A stretch of 64,000 bases of DNA from Jannaschia pohangensis (lineage in GTDB: Bacteria; Pseudomonadota; Alphaproteobacteria; Rhodobacterales; Rhodobacteraceae): contig NZ_FORA01000003.1 of the NCBI RefSeq assembly GCF_900113875.1, positions 310,001 through 374,000 on the forward strand. The letters are read 5' to 3'. Under the pieces are notes generated by a model. It was given only the letters and a program-made list of their open reading frames with translations, ran no database searches and was not told where the DNA came from. This document shows positions 56,227-64,000 of the stretch, piece by piece. The first letter of the stretch is position 1, and every line of letters starts with the position of its first letter. Made by a program: the position numbers and the translations under genes.

Positions 56227-57013
56227 GACGGACCTCGTTGAGCCAGTTTGTGGGGTGATCTTCATAGCCAAGCTGCACCAGCGCAGCCCCATGGGTTTCG
56301 GCATAGGCCTCGGCCACGGCCCGGGGCAGCAGGTCGCGCCACTGCGCCACGCCGCCATGCGACACATGGCTGGCCATCCGGGCCTTGGCCCGCGTGCCCT
56401 TGGCCTGACCACCAAAGAGCGACATCTGCCAGAACAGCGCCATGCCACGTTCCACCTCGGGCTCGGTCAGGCCCAGATTGCGCAGATGTTCGCGGAACCC
56501 CCGGCAATCTGTGTCGGCCATCAGGTCTTCGTAGCGCGCCTCGATCCCGTTCGGGCGGGCATAGTCCCAGGCGAGCATGTCGGCCAGCGTCTCGGCATGT
56601 TTGCCCTGCATCTCGAACATCAGGCGCGCGGTGTCGTCGGGCAGCTGCGCCAGATGCTGCTGATAGCTTTGCCCGCCCAGGTCATCGCGCGCTTCGTGCA
56701 GGAACGCCTCTTCCGCGTGGTCGGAGGTCAAGTGATAGCGCATGCCCGACAAAAGCACGTCGCGCGGGTCGCGGATCACGTGCAGCACCCGGGCATCGGG
56801 ACGATCCAGCACCGCCTGCGGAAACCGCGACGTCCATTGGAACAGGAACACCCGGTCGGACGGCGGCACGAATTTCAGCCCGCTGGCCGGAAAGACGATA
56901 TGATCCGCGACGCCGATGGCCTGCGCCAGCGCGCGAAAAACGCTGCGCATCCAGATGGTCCCCGTCTTGTGGTGGGTTCCGACACAGAAAATGCGGGGCG
57001 CGATCAGCTCCAT
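56216..57013 (-). CDS. Sulfotransferase-domain protein inside the sdh operon
   Basis: The 265-residue protein has the PAPS-binding motifs THHKTGTIWM (5'-phosphosulfate loop, near residue 13) and VLHVIRDPRDVLLSG (3'-phosphate loop, near 77). It would transfer sulfate from PAPS to an unknown acceptor, perhaps a glycan or lipid; no PAPS synthesis genes are near. Its place between sdhA and sdhB, only four bases from one neighbour and overlapping the other, makes it part of the transcript. Confidence 0.82.
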   Translation of the reverse strand: MELIAPRIFCVGTHHKTGTIWMRSVFRALAQAIGVADHIVFPASGLKFVPPSDRVFLFQWTSRFPQAVLDRPDARVLHVIRDPRDVLLSGMRYHLTSDHAEEAFLHEARDDLGGQSYQQHLAQLPDDTARLMFEMQGKHAETLADMLAWDYARPNGIEARYEDLMADTDCRGFREHLRNLGLTEPEVERGMALFWQMSLFGGQAKGTRAKARMASHVSHGGVAQWRDLLPRAVAEAYAETHGAALVQLGYEDHPTNWLNEVRHAA

Positions 57014-57016
57014 GGG

Positions 57017-57259
57017 TCAGCCGCCCGCCCGCTCGGAAATGCAGGCCAGGAATTCGGTGATCTCGGTCTTGGTCAGCTCCGCCTCGGGGTCCATCGCGAC
57101 ATCCGGGCGTCCGATTGCCGCAAGGCAGGAGGCATGGCCGGGCGCAACTCCGTCGCCCGTCGCCAAAGCCTGGGATGTCCCGGTTTCGCCGCCGCCGATG
57201 CAGCCCGCCAGAAGAAGCGGAAGGACACCAGTCCCGAGGATTAGAACACTGCGGCTCAT
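57017..57259 (-). CDS. Small lipoprotein in the sdh operon
   Basis: The 80-residue protein has a typical lipoprotein signal (VLPLLLAGC, Cys 20) and a short mature part with two further cysteines (HASCLAAIGR, EFLACISERAGG). It overlaps the previous gene by four bases. No known family. Confidence 0.72.
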   Translation of the reverse strand: MSRSVLILGTGVLPLLLAGCIGGGETGTSQALATGDGVAPGHASCLAAIGRPDVAMDPEAELTKTEITEFLACISERAGG

Positions 57260-57528
57260 CGCGGAATCGCCTCGCAGGCGTCCAGACGTCTCAGGTCGTC
57301 GCTTTTGCGAATGCGGATCGTCTGTCCCTCAACGGCCACGCCCTGCTTGCGGGCGCAATCGAGATAGGTCGCGCGCCGCGCTTCGGGGGTCGTTGGCATG
57401 CAGGCCGACAGCACCACGGCAACCGACACCGCGCTGATGGGCGCGATGGCCAGCCGCCGCAATTGAGCCGGTGGATCACCCGGCAGGATGGGCCCGTCGG
57501 GCATGACAAGATCGCCGATGGACGACAC
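57256..57528 (-). CDS. Small lipoprotein-like protein after sdhA
   Basis: 90 residues from the GTG at 57528, or 82 from the ATG at 57504. A hydrophobic segment followed by VVLSACMP gives a lipobox, and the mature part has two more cysteines (YLDCARKQG, DACEAIPR), recalling the small cysteine-pair lipoproteins of its neighbours. It begins six bases after the sdhA stop. Confidence 0.7.
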   Translation of the reverse strand: MSSIGDLVMPDGPILPGDPPAQLRRLAIAPISAVSVAVVLSACMPTTPEARRATYLDCARKQGVAVEGQTIRIRKSDDLRRLDACEAIPR

Positions 57529-57534
57529 GCGGAC

Positions 57535-59346
57535 CTAGTACACCCGCGCCTTGGGCGCGATCTTCTTGAGGTCGATGCCGCCGTCGTTGTGGCTGGTCAG
57601 CGGGTTCAGATGGACGCCACGATAGCTGAGCGAGGCCTTCTGCTCGTCGCCCTTGAACCAGGTCAACGAATGCTTGCGCCAATTCTCGTCGTCGCGGTTC
57701 GGGAAATCCTCGTGGGCATGGGCGCCGCGGCTCTCCTTGCGCGCCTCGGCGGCGACCACGGTGGCCACGGCGTTCGGCATCAGGTTGGCCAGCTCCAGCG
57801 TCTCCATCAGGTCGGAGTTCCAGATCAGCGAATGGTCCGTCACCGACAGATCGGAGAGCTTGGTCGCGATATCCTCCATCTTGTCCTTGCCCTGTGCAAG
57901 GGTTTCGGAGGTGCGGAACACGGCGGCGTCGTCCTGCATCGTCTTCTGCATTTCCAGCCGCAGCTCGGCGGTGCCGACTTGACCGCTGGCGTGACGCAGA
58001 CCGTCAAAGCGGGTCAGCGCCGCTTCGACCGAGCGCAGGTTCGGGGACGGCACGGCAGCATCGCGGTCGATCACCTCACCGGCGCGGATCGCGGCGGCCC
58101 GGCCAAAGACCACAAGGTCGATGAGCGAGTTGGACCCGAGGCGGTTCGCCCCGTGAACCGACGCACAGCCGGCCTCGCCCACGGCCATCAGGCCGGGCGA
58201 CACGCGGTCGCCATCGTCCGCCGTGGGGGCCAGAACCTCGCCCCAGTAGTTCGTGGGGATGCCACCCATGTTGTAGTGGACCGTCGGCAAAACCGGGATC
58301 GGCTCCTTGGTGACGTCGGCCCCCGCGAAGATGCGCGCGCTTTCCGAAATGCCGGGCAGGCGCAGGGCCAGCGTCTCGGCCGGGAGGTGCGACAGGTTCA
58401 GGTGGATGTGATCCCCGTCCTTGCCGACGCCGCGGCCCTCGCGGATTTCCATGGTCATGCAGCGGGACACCACGTCGCGCGACGCGAGGTCCTTGTAGGT
58501 GGGGGCATAGCGCTCCATGAACCGCTCGCCCTCGGAGTTGGTGAGGAACCCGCCCTCGCCCCGCGCGCCTTCGGTGATGAGGCAGCCCGCGCCATAGATG
58601 CCGGTCGGGTGGAACTGCACGAATTCCATGTCCTGAAGCGGCAAACCGGCGCGCGCGACCATCCCGCCACCGTCGCCGGTGCAGGTATGGGCCGAGGTGG
58701 CACTGAAATAGGCGCGGCCATAGCCGCCCGTCGCCAGCACCGTCATCTTGGCGCTGAACAGGTGCAGGGTGCCGTCATCCAGTTTCCAGCACAGAACGCC
58801 CTGACACACACCGTCATCCGACATGATGAGGTCGATGGCGAAATACTCGATGAAGAACTCGGCCTTCTGCTTGAGCGACTGGCCATAAAGCGTGTGCAGA
58901 ATGGCGTGGCCCGTGCGGTCGGCGGCGGCGCAGGTCCGCTGCACCGGGGGGCCTTCGCCGTATTCGGTGGTATGGCCGCCGAAAGGACGCTGATAGATCT
59001 TGCCCTCTTCGGTCCGGCTGAACGGCACGCCGTAATGCTCCAGCTCATAGACGGCCTTGGGCGCTTCGCGGGCGAGGTATTCCATGGCGTCCGTATCGCC
59101 CAGCCAGTCGGACCCCTTCACGGTGTCGTACATGTGCCATTGCCAGCTGTCGGGGCCCATGTTGCCAAGGCTGGCCGCGATGCCGCCCTGTGCCGCCACG
59201 GTATGGGACCGGGTCGGAAAGACCTTGGTCACGCAGGCGGTGCGAAGCCCCTGCTCCGCCATGCCGAGGGTCGCGCGCAGGCCGGCGCCGCCGGCACCCA
59301 CGACAACGACGTCATATTCATGGGTTTCGTATTCGTAGGCAGCCAT
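57535..59346 (-). CDS. sdhA: Succinate dehydrogenase flavoprotein subunit
   Basis: SdhA oxidises succinate to fumarate. The 603-residue flavoprotein has [16 protein letters not shown] near 15, the FAD-attachment region [18 protein letters not shown] with the histidine near 48, [11 protein letters not shown] near 245, and [13 protein letters not shown] with the active-site arginines near 300. The length is standard. Confidence 0.98.
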   Translation of the reverse strand: MAAYEYETHEYDVVVVGAGGAGLRATLGMAEQGLRTACVTKVFPTRSHTVAAQGGIAASLGNMGPDSWQWHMYDTVKGSDWLGDTDAMEYLAREAPKAVYELEHYGVPFSRTEEGKIYQRPFGGHTTEYGEGPPVQRTCAAADRTGHAILHTLYGQSLKQKAEFFIEYFAIDLIMSDDGVCQGVLCWKLDDGTLHLFSAKMTVLATGGYGRAYFSATSAHTCTGDGGGMVARAGLPLQDMEFVQFHPTGIYGAGCLITEGARGEGGFLTNSEGERFMERYAPTYKDLASRDVVSRCMTMEIREGRGVGKDGDHIHLNLSHLPAETLALRLPGISESARIFAGADVTKEPIPVLPTVHYNMGGIPTNYWGEVLAPTADDGDRVSPGLMAVGEAGCASVHGANRLGSNSLIDLVVFGRAAAIRAGEVIDRDAAVPSPNLRSVEAALTRFDGLRHASGQVGTAELRLEMQKTMQDDAAVFRTSETLAQGKDKMEDIATKLSDLSVTDHSLIWNSDLMETLELANLMPNAVATVVAAEARKESRGAHAHEDFPNRDDENWRKHSLTWFKGDEQKASLSYRGVHLNPLTSHNDGGIDLKKIAPKARVY

Positions 59347-59358
59347 TCGTAACTCTCC

Positions 59359-59730
59359 TTACAGCGCGAGACGGACCAAAGCATAAACGCAGGCGAGGGC
59401 CGCCGCGTAGCTGAGGCATGTGGTCGCGATGATTGCGATCTTGCGGGCTGTGCCCGGAACATAGTCTTCGATTAGGACCTGAACGCCCTTAGCGAAATGC
59501 ACCCAGCCGACGGTCAGCGTCAGAAGCGCGACCAGCGCGGGCCAGGGGCGGGAATAATAGGCCACGATCTCTTCGTGGGGCGCGCCAAGCACCGCCCCGA
59601 AGGTGAACACAAACAGCGGCACCAGCAGGACGAGCGAGGCCGACAGCACCGTCTGGTGCCAATGATGCATCGTGCCGGAACCGGAGGCGCCGAGGCCGTC
59701 GACGCGCTTGCGATCGGTCATGTAGGACAT
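59359..59730 (-). CDS. sdhD: Succinate dehydrogenase membrane anchor
   Basis: The 123-residue protein has three hydrophobic helices and the N-terminal HHWHQTVLSA with quinone/heme-side histidines. It anchors SdhAB and takes part in quinone binding. The ATG at 59730 follows GGAGG. Confidence 0.93.
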   Translation of the reverse strand: MSYMTDRKRVDGLGASGSGTMHHWHQTVLSASLVLLVPLFVFTFGAVLGAPHEEIVAYYSRPWPALVALLTLTVGWVHFAKGVQVLIEDYVPGTARKIAIIATTCLSYAAALACVYALVRLAL

Positions 59731-59741
59731 GTCGGCCTCCT

Positions 59742-60125
59742 TCACAGAACAACGATGGTGAACAGGGTCAGGATGACCGAGCCGATGACGATGGCCCAGC
59801 CAAGCTGCTCGGCCTTGTCGACTTCGAGGAAGTACCCCGCATCCCAGATCAGGTGCCGGATACCCGCGAGTGTGTGATACCAGAGCGCCCAGATCGACCC
59901 CAGGAAGACCAGCTTGCCGAACCAGGACGTCAGCACCCCGTTGGCCGTCGCGAAGGCATCGGGTCCTGCCGCGGCGGCGACGAACCACCAGGTGATCAGC
60001 AAGCCGCCGACGATCAGCGCATTGCCGGTGATCCGTGTCAGGATCGACGTGATGGAGGTCAGCTGCGGGCGATAGATCTGCAGGTGCGGGCTGAGCGGGC
60101 GATTGCCCCGGTTCACATCGGCCAT
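59742..60125 (-). CDS. sdhC: Succinate dehydrogenase cytochrome b556 subunit
   Basis: The 127-residue protein starts MADVNRGNRPLSPHLQIYRP with the family signature RPLSPHLxIY. It has three helices and WYHTLAGIRHLIWDAG near 80, which holds the heme-ligand histidine. It is the first gene of the operon sdhC-sdhD-sdhA-...-sdhB. GGAGG precedes the start. Confidence 0.97.
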   Translation of the reverse strand: MADVNRGNRPLSPHLQIYRPQLTSITSILTRITGNALIVGGLLITWWFVAAAAGPDAFATANGVLTSWFGKLVFLGSIWALWYHTLAGIRHLIWDAGYFLEVDKAEQLGWAIVIGSVILTLFTIVVL

Positions 60126-60238
60126 CGTGGGCCTCCTTCGTCTCGGAATGCGGTCGTTTCCCCGGTTCTAACCATTTCCCGGGCGGAGTCACGGGGGCGC
60201 GCGGTCGCAGTTGCCGCGAATTGACGTGATTTGCCGAT

Positions 60239-60272
60239 TTTGTGACCACAGCCAGATTTTCGTGGTCACAAA
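60239..60272. promoter_or_regulatory. 11-bp-arm inverted repeat between sdhC and the DUF3140 gene
   Basis: TTTGTGACCAC (60239-60249) and GTGGTCACAAA (60262-60272) are perfect inverted repeats 12 bases apart. They lie in the 210-base divergent gap, downstream of a -35-like TTGACG at 60221. Each arm contains a GTG-N2-CAC palindrome. It is operator-like; no T-run follows, so a terminator is unlikely. Confidence 0.6.
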
Positions 60273-60335
60273 TCAGGACGGAACCCGCCGACGGGTGTCC
60301 GGATTGGGCTTTCGTGACGCGAAAAGGAGAGCGAG

Positions 60336-60668
60336 ATGTCCAAAAGCCAAGCCGAAATCTGGGATGAATGGCGCGATCTGGTCAACATGGCCCCGGCCGA
60401 GTTGGAAGACTGGCTCGAGACCGAGGAAAGCAAATCGGTGGGCGACAGCGACGACGCCGAGAGCACCGGGCACAAATCGGGCCGCCGGATCGTGAAACTG
60501 AAACGCACCAACAAGGACGACCTGAGCGATGATGACTGGAGCCACATGGGCAAGGTCGTCGGCTACATCAAACGCCACCTGTCGCAGGGCGGACCCGACG
60601 AAGATGTGGAGCATTCGGCCTGGCGCTATTCCCTGATGAATTGGGGGCACGACCCGTTGGCGGAGTGA
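60336..60668 (+). CDS. DUF3140 protein
   Basis: The 110-residue acidic protein matches DUF3140: EIWDEWRDLVNMAPAELEDWL at the start and HSAWRYSLMNWGHDP at the end. The middle is charged and flexible (SVGDSDDAESTGHKSG). AGGAGAG precedes the ATG. The function is unknown; the family is often hinted to be DNA- or stress-related. The unusual inverted repeat lies in its promoter region. Confidence 0.88.
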   Translation: MSKSQAEIWDEWRDLVNMAPAELEDWLETEESKSVGDSDDAESTGHKSGRRIVKLKRTNKDDLSDDDWSHMGKVVGYIKRHLSQGGPDEDVEHSAWRYSLMNWGHDPLAE

Positions 60669-60675
60669 CGGTAAG

Positions 60676-61371
60676 CTAGGGCTGCCGCGCGCGGGTCCGC
60701 AGCACGTCTTCCATCTCGGAGCAGATCACCATGCGGTCGTCGTAATGATAGTAATAGGCATTGTCCTGACCGCAGGTTTCCACGGTCAACGGCGTCCGGC
60801 GGGGCAAGGCGATGGTGCGGTTTATCCGCTCGATATCTGGGGCCAGCAGGCGGAGCGCCTTGCCTTGGCCGCTGGAGACCAGTGTCCCCGGCGCGCCCCC
60901 CACCGGGCGGGCCTGCTCCAAAACGGCTTCCCAGGCGCGCCGGTTTGACGTGGCCGCTTCGATACAGAACCGTTCGTCATCCGGGCGCATCCCGAGCGCG
61001 CGGGCCAGATGGCCCCGCTCCCCGGGGTTCAGCCCGAAATAGAGACAGATCGCCCGCGCGGTGCGTTGATTTCCCGGCATGTATTCCGACCACGGATCGA
61101 ACAGTTCCTCTGCTGCTTCGGCACGGCCCAGGCGGACGACATCACGGATCAGGTCGGCCATCTCGGTTTCGTCGTGGACACGGTCGGCATAGACGAAGCC
61201 GAAACTGTCGGCGGCGTTCTCTTCGGGGCCGAAGATCGGGACGCGGTATTGGTCGATCAGGGCGTGGCCCAATTCGTGGTAGAGCGTGTAGCGCAGGTTG
61301 TTCAGAACGAAATCCGCCGACGCGGGCATCGCACCGAGACCCGCAACGAGAAGGAAGAGAACACGGAACAT
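60676..61371 (-). CDS. DUF4344 putative zinc metallopeptidase
   Basis: The 231-residue secreted protein (signal MFRVLFLLVAGLGAMPASA) has HELGH at 32-36 and GPEENAADSFG near 48-58, the HExxH + ExxxD gluzincin-like zinc site of DUF4344. The later part has three cysteines (FCIEA, ETCGQ, VICSEM). A periplasmic peptidase is inferred; the substrate is unknown. Confidence 0.85.
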   Translation of the reverse strand: MFRVLFLLVAGLGAMPASADFVLNNLRYTLYHELGHALIDQYRVPIFGPEENAADSFGFVYADRVHDETEMADLIRDVVRLGRAEAAEELFDPWSEYMPGNQRTARAICLYFGLNPGERGHLARALGMRPDDERFCIEAATSNRRAWEAVLEQARPVGGAPGTLVSSGQGKALRLLAPDIERINRTIALPRRTPLTVETCGQDNAYYYHYDDRMVICSEMEDVLRTRARQP

Positions 61372-61885
61372 GCGCCCAGCATGGAAGCCCCGCCGCGTCT
61401 CGGCAAGGGGCAGTGCACAAGGCTCTGCCGCCGCCGCATCGATCCCGGACGCTCCGAATGCGGCAACCACTCCGCGTCGATGGCCGCCCAGTCGATCTGC
61501 TGCGAGGGCAGGGACGGCCCTGCGATCTGGAGTTCCGCGATGAAATCGAGCGTCAGGGCAAGGGGCGGATGGGTCCGGTCGATGCCTTTACCATCGGCGA
61601 GGGCCAGGTCCAGCAGGCGGGCGCGCGTGTCGGGCGATGCCTCCGAAATGGCGGTGACCGAATAGGCGAGATAGGCGTACCGTCGGGCGTCTCCTCTCCG
61701 AAATAGCCGTTGATGCGCTTTTCCAGAAGCGGCGCAAGGGTCAGCTGCTCCAGCCCCCGGGCAACACCAGCGGCCCCGACGGTGTCTCAAGTCGGAGCCG
61801 GCCATCCAAACCAGACAACCGCACATCCCCCGGCCAACAACAGCAGCGGCAGGATCAGGATCATCCGCGCAATCGCTACGGCCAT
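61372..61885 (-). pseudogene. Frameshifted lipoprotein-like gene
   Basis: Minus-strand coding-like sequence continues through three frames. It starts at ATG 61885 with a lipoprotein signal (LILPLLLLAGGC), shifts near 61807 to DGRLRLETPSGPLVLPG, shifts near 61756 to LEQLTLAPLLEKRINGYFG, and shifts near 61681 to YAYLAYSVTAISEASPDTRA and LALTLDFIAELQIAG. The last frame stays open to 61302, into the DUF4344 gene. Each piece has protein-like composition and the order makes one plausible secreted protein, but three shifts in about 130 bases mean it is broken, or the sequence has errors. The family is not recognised. Confidence 0.55.
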
Positions 61886-61992
61886 CACATTGAGGCCATC
61901 AGTTCGGCGAAGGCGACCGGCGTGAAAATCCGCCAGGGCCTGCGCCTGAATTCGGACGGCGAACCGCAGGTGGAAACGGTCGAGCGATCGCC

Positions 61993-63030
61993 TCACGACG
62001 GCATCAGCGCCCAGTAGTCGAGATCGAGCAGCACATCCGGCAGGTACTTTCCGTCCGCGCCGCGAAGGGCAAAGGCCGCGCCGCGCGTCGCCACAAGCCG
62101 CAGGCGGATCGCCGTCACATCGGCCGTCATCTGCGCCTTGTCCAGAACCTCGGACCAGGCCCGGACCGTATCGCCCGCAAAGCAGGGGTTGGCATGGGCG
62201 CCCGCGTTGATGGCGGCGATGCATTGCGCATTGGCCAGCCCGTTGAATGACAGCGCCCGCGCCAGGCTGATGACATGGCCACCATAGATCAGCCGCTTGC
62301 CATCCTCGCGGTGCGTGGCGTCGAAATGGACCTTGGCCGTGTTCTGCCACAGGCGGGTGGCCAGCATATGCTCGGCCTCTTCGATGGTGACGCCATCGAC
62401 GTGGTCGATCTGTTCACCGACGGCATAATTCGACGCGCGGTGCGGCTCTCCGGCCAGGTCGAAATCATAGCTGTCGAAGGCGAGCGGCGCGTCGCCAACG
62501 GGCAAGACCAAGTCGGCGGCGGCGACCGCATCGTCCAGCGGGGGGATCACCGTCTCGGGGGCCGGAGCCGCCGGATCGGCCTTGCGGACCATGACCCAGC
62601 GGACATAGCTCAGCACCGGCTCGTCCATCTGGTTGAACCCGGTGGTGCGGACCCAGACGACGCCGGATTTGCCATTGGAATTCTGCTTGAGGCCGATGAC
62701 CTCGCTTTCCGACCGCAGGGTGTCGCCGGGAAAGACCGGTTTCAGGAAGCGCCCTTCGGCATAGCCAAGGTTCGCGACCGCATTGAGCGAGATATCCGGC
62801 ACCGTCTTGCCGAAGACCGTGTGAAACACGACCAACTCGTCCAGGGGCGAACAGCCCAGGCCGCAATCCAGCGCAAAGACGTCCGACGACGACAGGGCGA
62901 ACCGCTGCGGGTAGAGCGCGTGATACATCGCGCGCTCCCCCTCGCCGACTGTCCGTGGGACGGCGTGGCGAATGACCTGCCCCACGGCGTAATCCTCGAA
63001 GAAACGGCCCGGGTTGGTCTTGGATGTCAT
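61993..63030 (-). CDS. mch: Mesaconyl-CoA hydratase
   Basis: Mch hydrates mesaconyl-C1-CoA to (2R,3S)-beta-methylmalyl-CoA in the ethylmalonyl-CoA pathway. The 345-residue protein has two MaoC-like hot-dog halves: FFEDYAVGQVIRHAVPRTVG at the start, PVFPGDTLRSESEVIGLKQN near 100 and a second half with YGGHVISLARALSFNGL near 250. Length and layout are those of Mch rather than single-domain MaoC hydratases. It overlaps the upstream DUF1737 gene by ATGA. Confidence 0.94.
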   Translation of the reverse strand: MTSKTNPGRFFEDYAVGQVIRHAVPRTVGEGERAMYHALYPQRFALSSSDVFALDCGLGCSPLDELVVFHTVFGKTVPDISLNAVANLGYAEGRFLKPVFPGDTLRSESEVIGLKQNSNGKSGVVWVRTTGFNQMDEPVLSYVRWVMVRKADPAAPAPETVIPPLDDAVAAADLVLPVGDAPLAFDSYDFDLAGEPHRASNYAVGEQIDHVDGVTIEEAEHMLATRLWQNTAKVHFDATHREDGKRLIYGGHVISLARALSFNGLANAQCIAAINAGAHANPCFAGDTVRAWSEVLDKAQMTADVTAIRLRLVATRGAAFALRGADGKYLPDVLLDLDYWALMPS

Positions 63031-63233
63031 TGGGCGCCGAGTTTCATCGACGGGTCATAGCGGGCATCGACGTCCTTGATGACGGCCTGCGCGCAATACA
63101 TCCGGCCCTGACGCTGGTCCCAGGCATAAGAGGGCGAGCCATGCAACGCCCAGCCCTTCGACAACGCCTCGGAGACCTTGTGACAGAAGGCACTGTCGTC
63201 TTCGCCCGTCAGCAGGCGGTAGAGTGTCGTCAT
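63027..63233 (-). CDS. DUF1737 small protein
   Basis: The 68-residue protein matches DUF1737: LYRLLTGEDDSAFCHKVSEAL and GWALHGSPSYAWD, then MYCAQAVIKD. Function is unknown. It is coupled on both sides (one base from nnrU, ATGA with mch), so it belongs to the operon. Confidence 0.85.
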   Translation of the reverse strand: MTTLYRLLTGEDDSAFCHKVSEALSKGWALHGSPSYAWDQRQGRMYCAQAVIKDVDARYDPSMKLGAQ

Positions 63234-63234
63234 G

Positions 63235-63780
63235 TTAACCTCCGAAAGGATTGACGCCGAGCCAGATGTGAATGGAGGCCGCGATGGCCATGAGGATCAG
63301 GCCGATCAACAGGGCCTTGATGTCGCCCTTGGCGGAAACCTCAGTCGGGCGGACCCAGGGCGCGGCGCGGTTCAGGACGATCACCTCGACCACGGCCCAG
63401 GCCAGGAGGCCGCCGAAGAGGATGACCGAGGCCAGATCGCCGTTCACCAGCAAATGCGCCACGGCCCAGATCTTGAACCCGGTCAGCTGCGGATGGCGAA
63501 TGCGGGCCGACAAAAGCCCCTTGGTCGCGCCGACGCCGTAGACATAGAACGCCAGCACCATCGCCAGATTGTTGATATGCCGCAGGAAACCCGGCGGCTC
63601 CCAGAGCGGGACGAAATCGGCTGCCCGGTAGCCCAGCACCATCAGGACGACCGAGACGACCAGCAGGAGCGCCACCAACCCCTTGCCGCCACTACCAAGC
63701 CGCTCCCGCGGGCCGGGCGCGACCCGCTTGAACAGATGCGCCCCGACCCAGAGGGCGAGGCCAAGGATCAAGAGGATCAT
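63235..63780 (-). CDS. NnrU-like membrane protein
   Basis: The 181-residue protein has about five hydrophobic helices and the NnrU motifs LGLALWVGAHLFKRVAPGPR, ARIRHPQLTGFKIWAVAHLLVNGD and FGGLLAWAVVEVIVL. The histidines in these helices suggest heme or metal binding. NnrU was first linked to nitrogen-oxide metabolism, but here it sits with carbon assimilation genes. The ATG at 63780 lies one base before the end of the lyase gene. Confidence 0.88.
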   Translation of the reverse strand: MILLILGLALWVGAHLFKRVAPGPRERLGSGGKGLVALLLVVSVVLMVLGYRAADFVPLWEPPGFLRHINNLAMVLAFYVYGVGATKGLLSARIRHPQLTGFKIWAVAHLLVNGDLASVILFGGLLAWAVVEVIVLNRAAPWVRPTEVSAKGDIKALLIGLILMAIAASIHIWLGVNPFGG

Positions 63781-63781
63781 G

Positions 63782-64000
63782 TCAATTCTCCAACGCGGTG
63801 ATTGCCGCGTGTTTTGCCAGTGTCCGGCGGGCCGTGTCCACATGCAGATTCTCGACGATCCGCCCATCCAGGACCGCGACCCCCTGCCCGGCGGCCATTG
63901 CCGCCTCGAAGGCCTTGATCTGGCGGCGGGCCAGGTCGATCTCATCGACCTTCGGTGCGAAAACGGCATTCGCCACCGCGATTTGCGCCGGATGGATCAG
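63782..64000 (-). CDS. mcl2: CoA-ester lyase C-terminus ((3S)-malyl-CoA thioesterase-like), 5' end outside window
   Basis: The visible 72 residues read LIHPAQIAVANAVFAP then VDEIDLARRQIKAFEAAMAA and end IVENLHVDTARRTLAKHA. The motif H-P-x-Q-(I/V)...N..F.P is the C-terminal signature of the HpcH/citrate-lyase-beta/malyl-CoA family. The frame stays open to the window edge, so the gene starts beyond 64000. Its position next to mch supports an Mcl2 role (hydrolysis of malyl-CoA in the ethylmalonyl-CoA pathway) or a beta-methylmalyl-CoA lyase; the missing part is needed to decide. Confidence 0.8.
   Translation of the reverse strand: MIHPAQIAVANAVFAPKVDEIDLARRQIKAFEAAMAAGQGVAVLDGRIVENLHVDTARRTLAKHAAITALEN

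Noticed and set aside
57115-59352. 745-residue plus-strand frame opposite sdhA
   Set aside because: Antisense shadow of sdhA with biased composition.

Overview
The window is a GC-rich, almost fully coding stretch of a Rhodobacterales (Roseobacter-group) chromosome. This placement rests on gene content: a class I lysyl-tRNA synthetase, an HvrA/H-NS-type regulator, the ethylmalonyl-CoA pathway genes ccr, ecm, mch and a CoA-ester lyase near the sdh operon, the TauE plus TIGR02186 pair, and many ATGA/GTGA/TGATG start-stop overlaps. I see no rRNA, tRNA, CRISPR array, insertion sequence or prophage. Gaps between genes are short. The only stretches above 300 bases without an intact gene are 53120-53838 (a decayed ornithine decarboxylase and AT-richer DNA) and 61372-61992 (a multiply frameshifted reading frame).

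Region by region. 1-5249: 3' part of a giant extracellular repeat protein (RTX/VCBS, cadherin-like and Calx-beta modules). 5456-17410: housekeeping genes comM, gshB, yraN, rsmI, an LpoA-like lipoprotein, glnD, murJ and trpS, interrupted by an Imm11-like protein and a rhomboid homologue lacking its catalytic residues. 17497-29882: a cluster of phased GTACA repeats, a GNAT enzyme, a fatty-acid desaturase, a TerB-like protein, lysS, a LysR/DUF4260 pair, a large beta-helix protein, a YdcF-like protein, a branched-chain aminotransferase and a universal stress protein. 29933-31573: nfuA-tsaB-rimI behind an apparent Irr-type iron control element. 31578-36730: a BMP-type nucleoside ABC transporter operon carrying an extra NTF2-like gene. 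36727-42432: GMC oxidoreductase, TauE/TIGR02186, SDR and a RecD-like helicase.

42451-48623 holds an acyl-homoserine-lactone synthase without an adjacent luxR, then ccr, an acyltransferase and ecm, then an H-NS/HvrA-like protein. 48687-53119 carries a secreted FG-GAP/metzincin/HEAT protein, deoD and creD. 54698-60125 is an sdhCDAB operon split by four extra genes: three small lipoproteins and a sulfotransferase. 60336-64000 has DUF3140, a DUF4344 metalloprotease and an operon of a CoA-ester lyase (cut by the right edge), nnrU, DUF1737 and mch.

The metabolic theme of the right half is coherent. Ccr, Ecm, Mch and the CoA-ester lyase are steps of acetyl-CoA assimilation through the ethylmalonyl-CoA pathway, whose products glyoxylate and succinyl-CoA feed the TCA cycle, where succinate dehydrogenase acts. 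The most unusual items are the metzincin protein, the lux synthase with a palindrome over its leader, the phased GTACA array, the catalytically dead rhomboid, the orphan Imm11-like gene and the lipoprotein/sulfotransferase insertion in the sdh operon.
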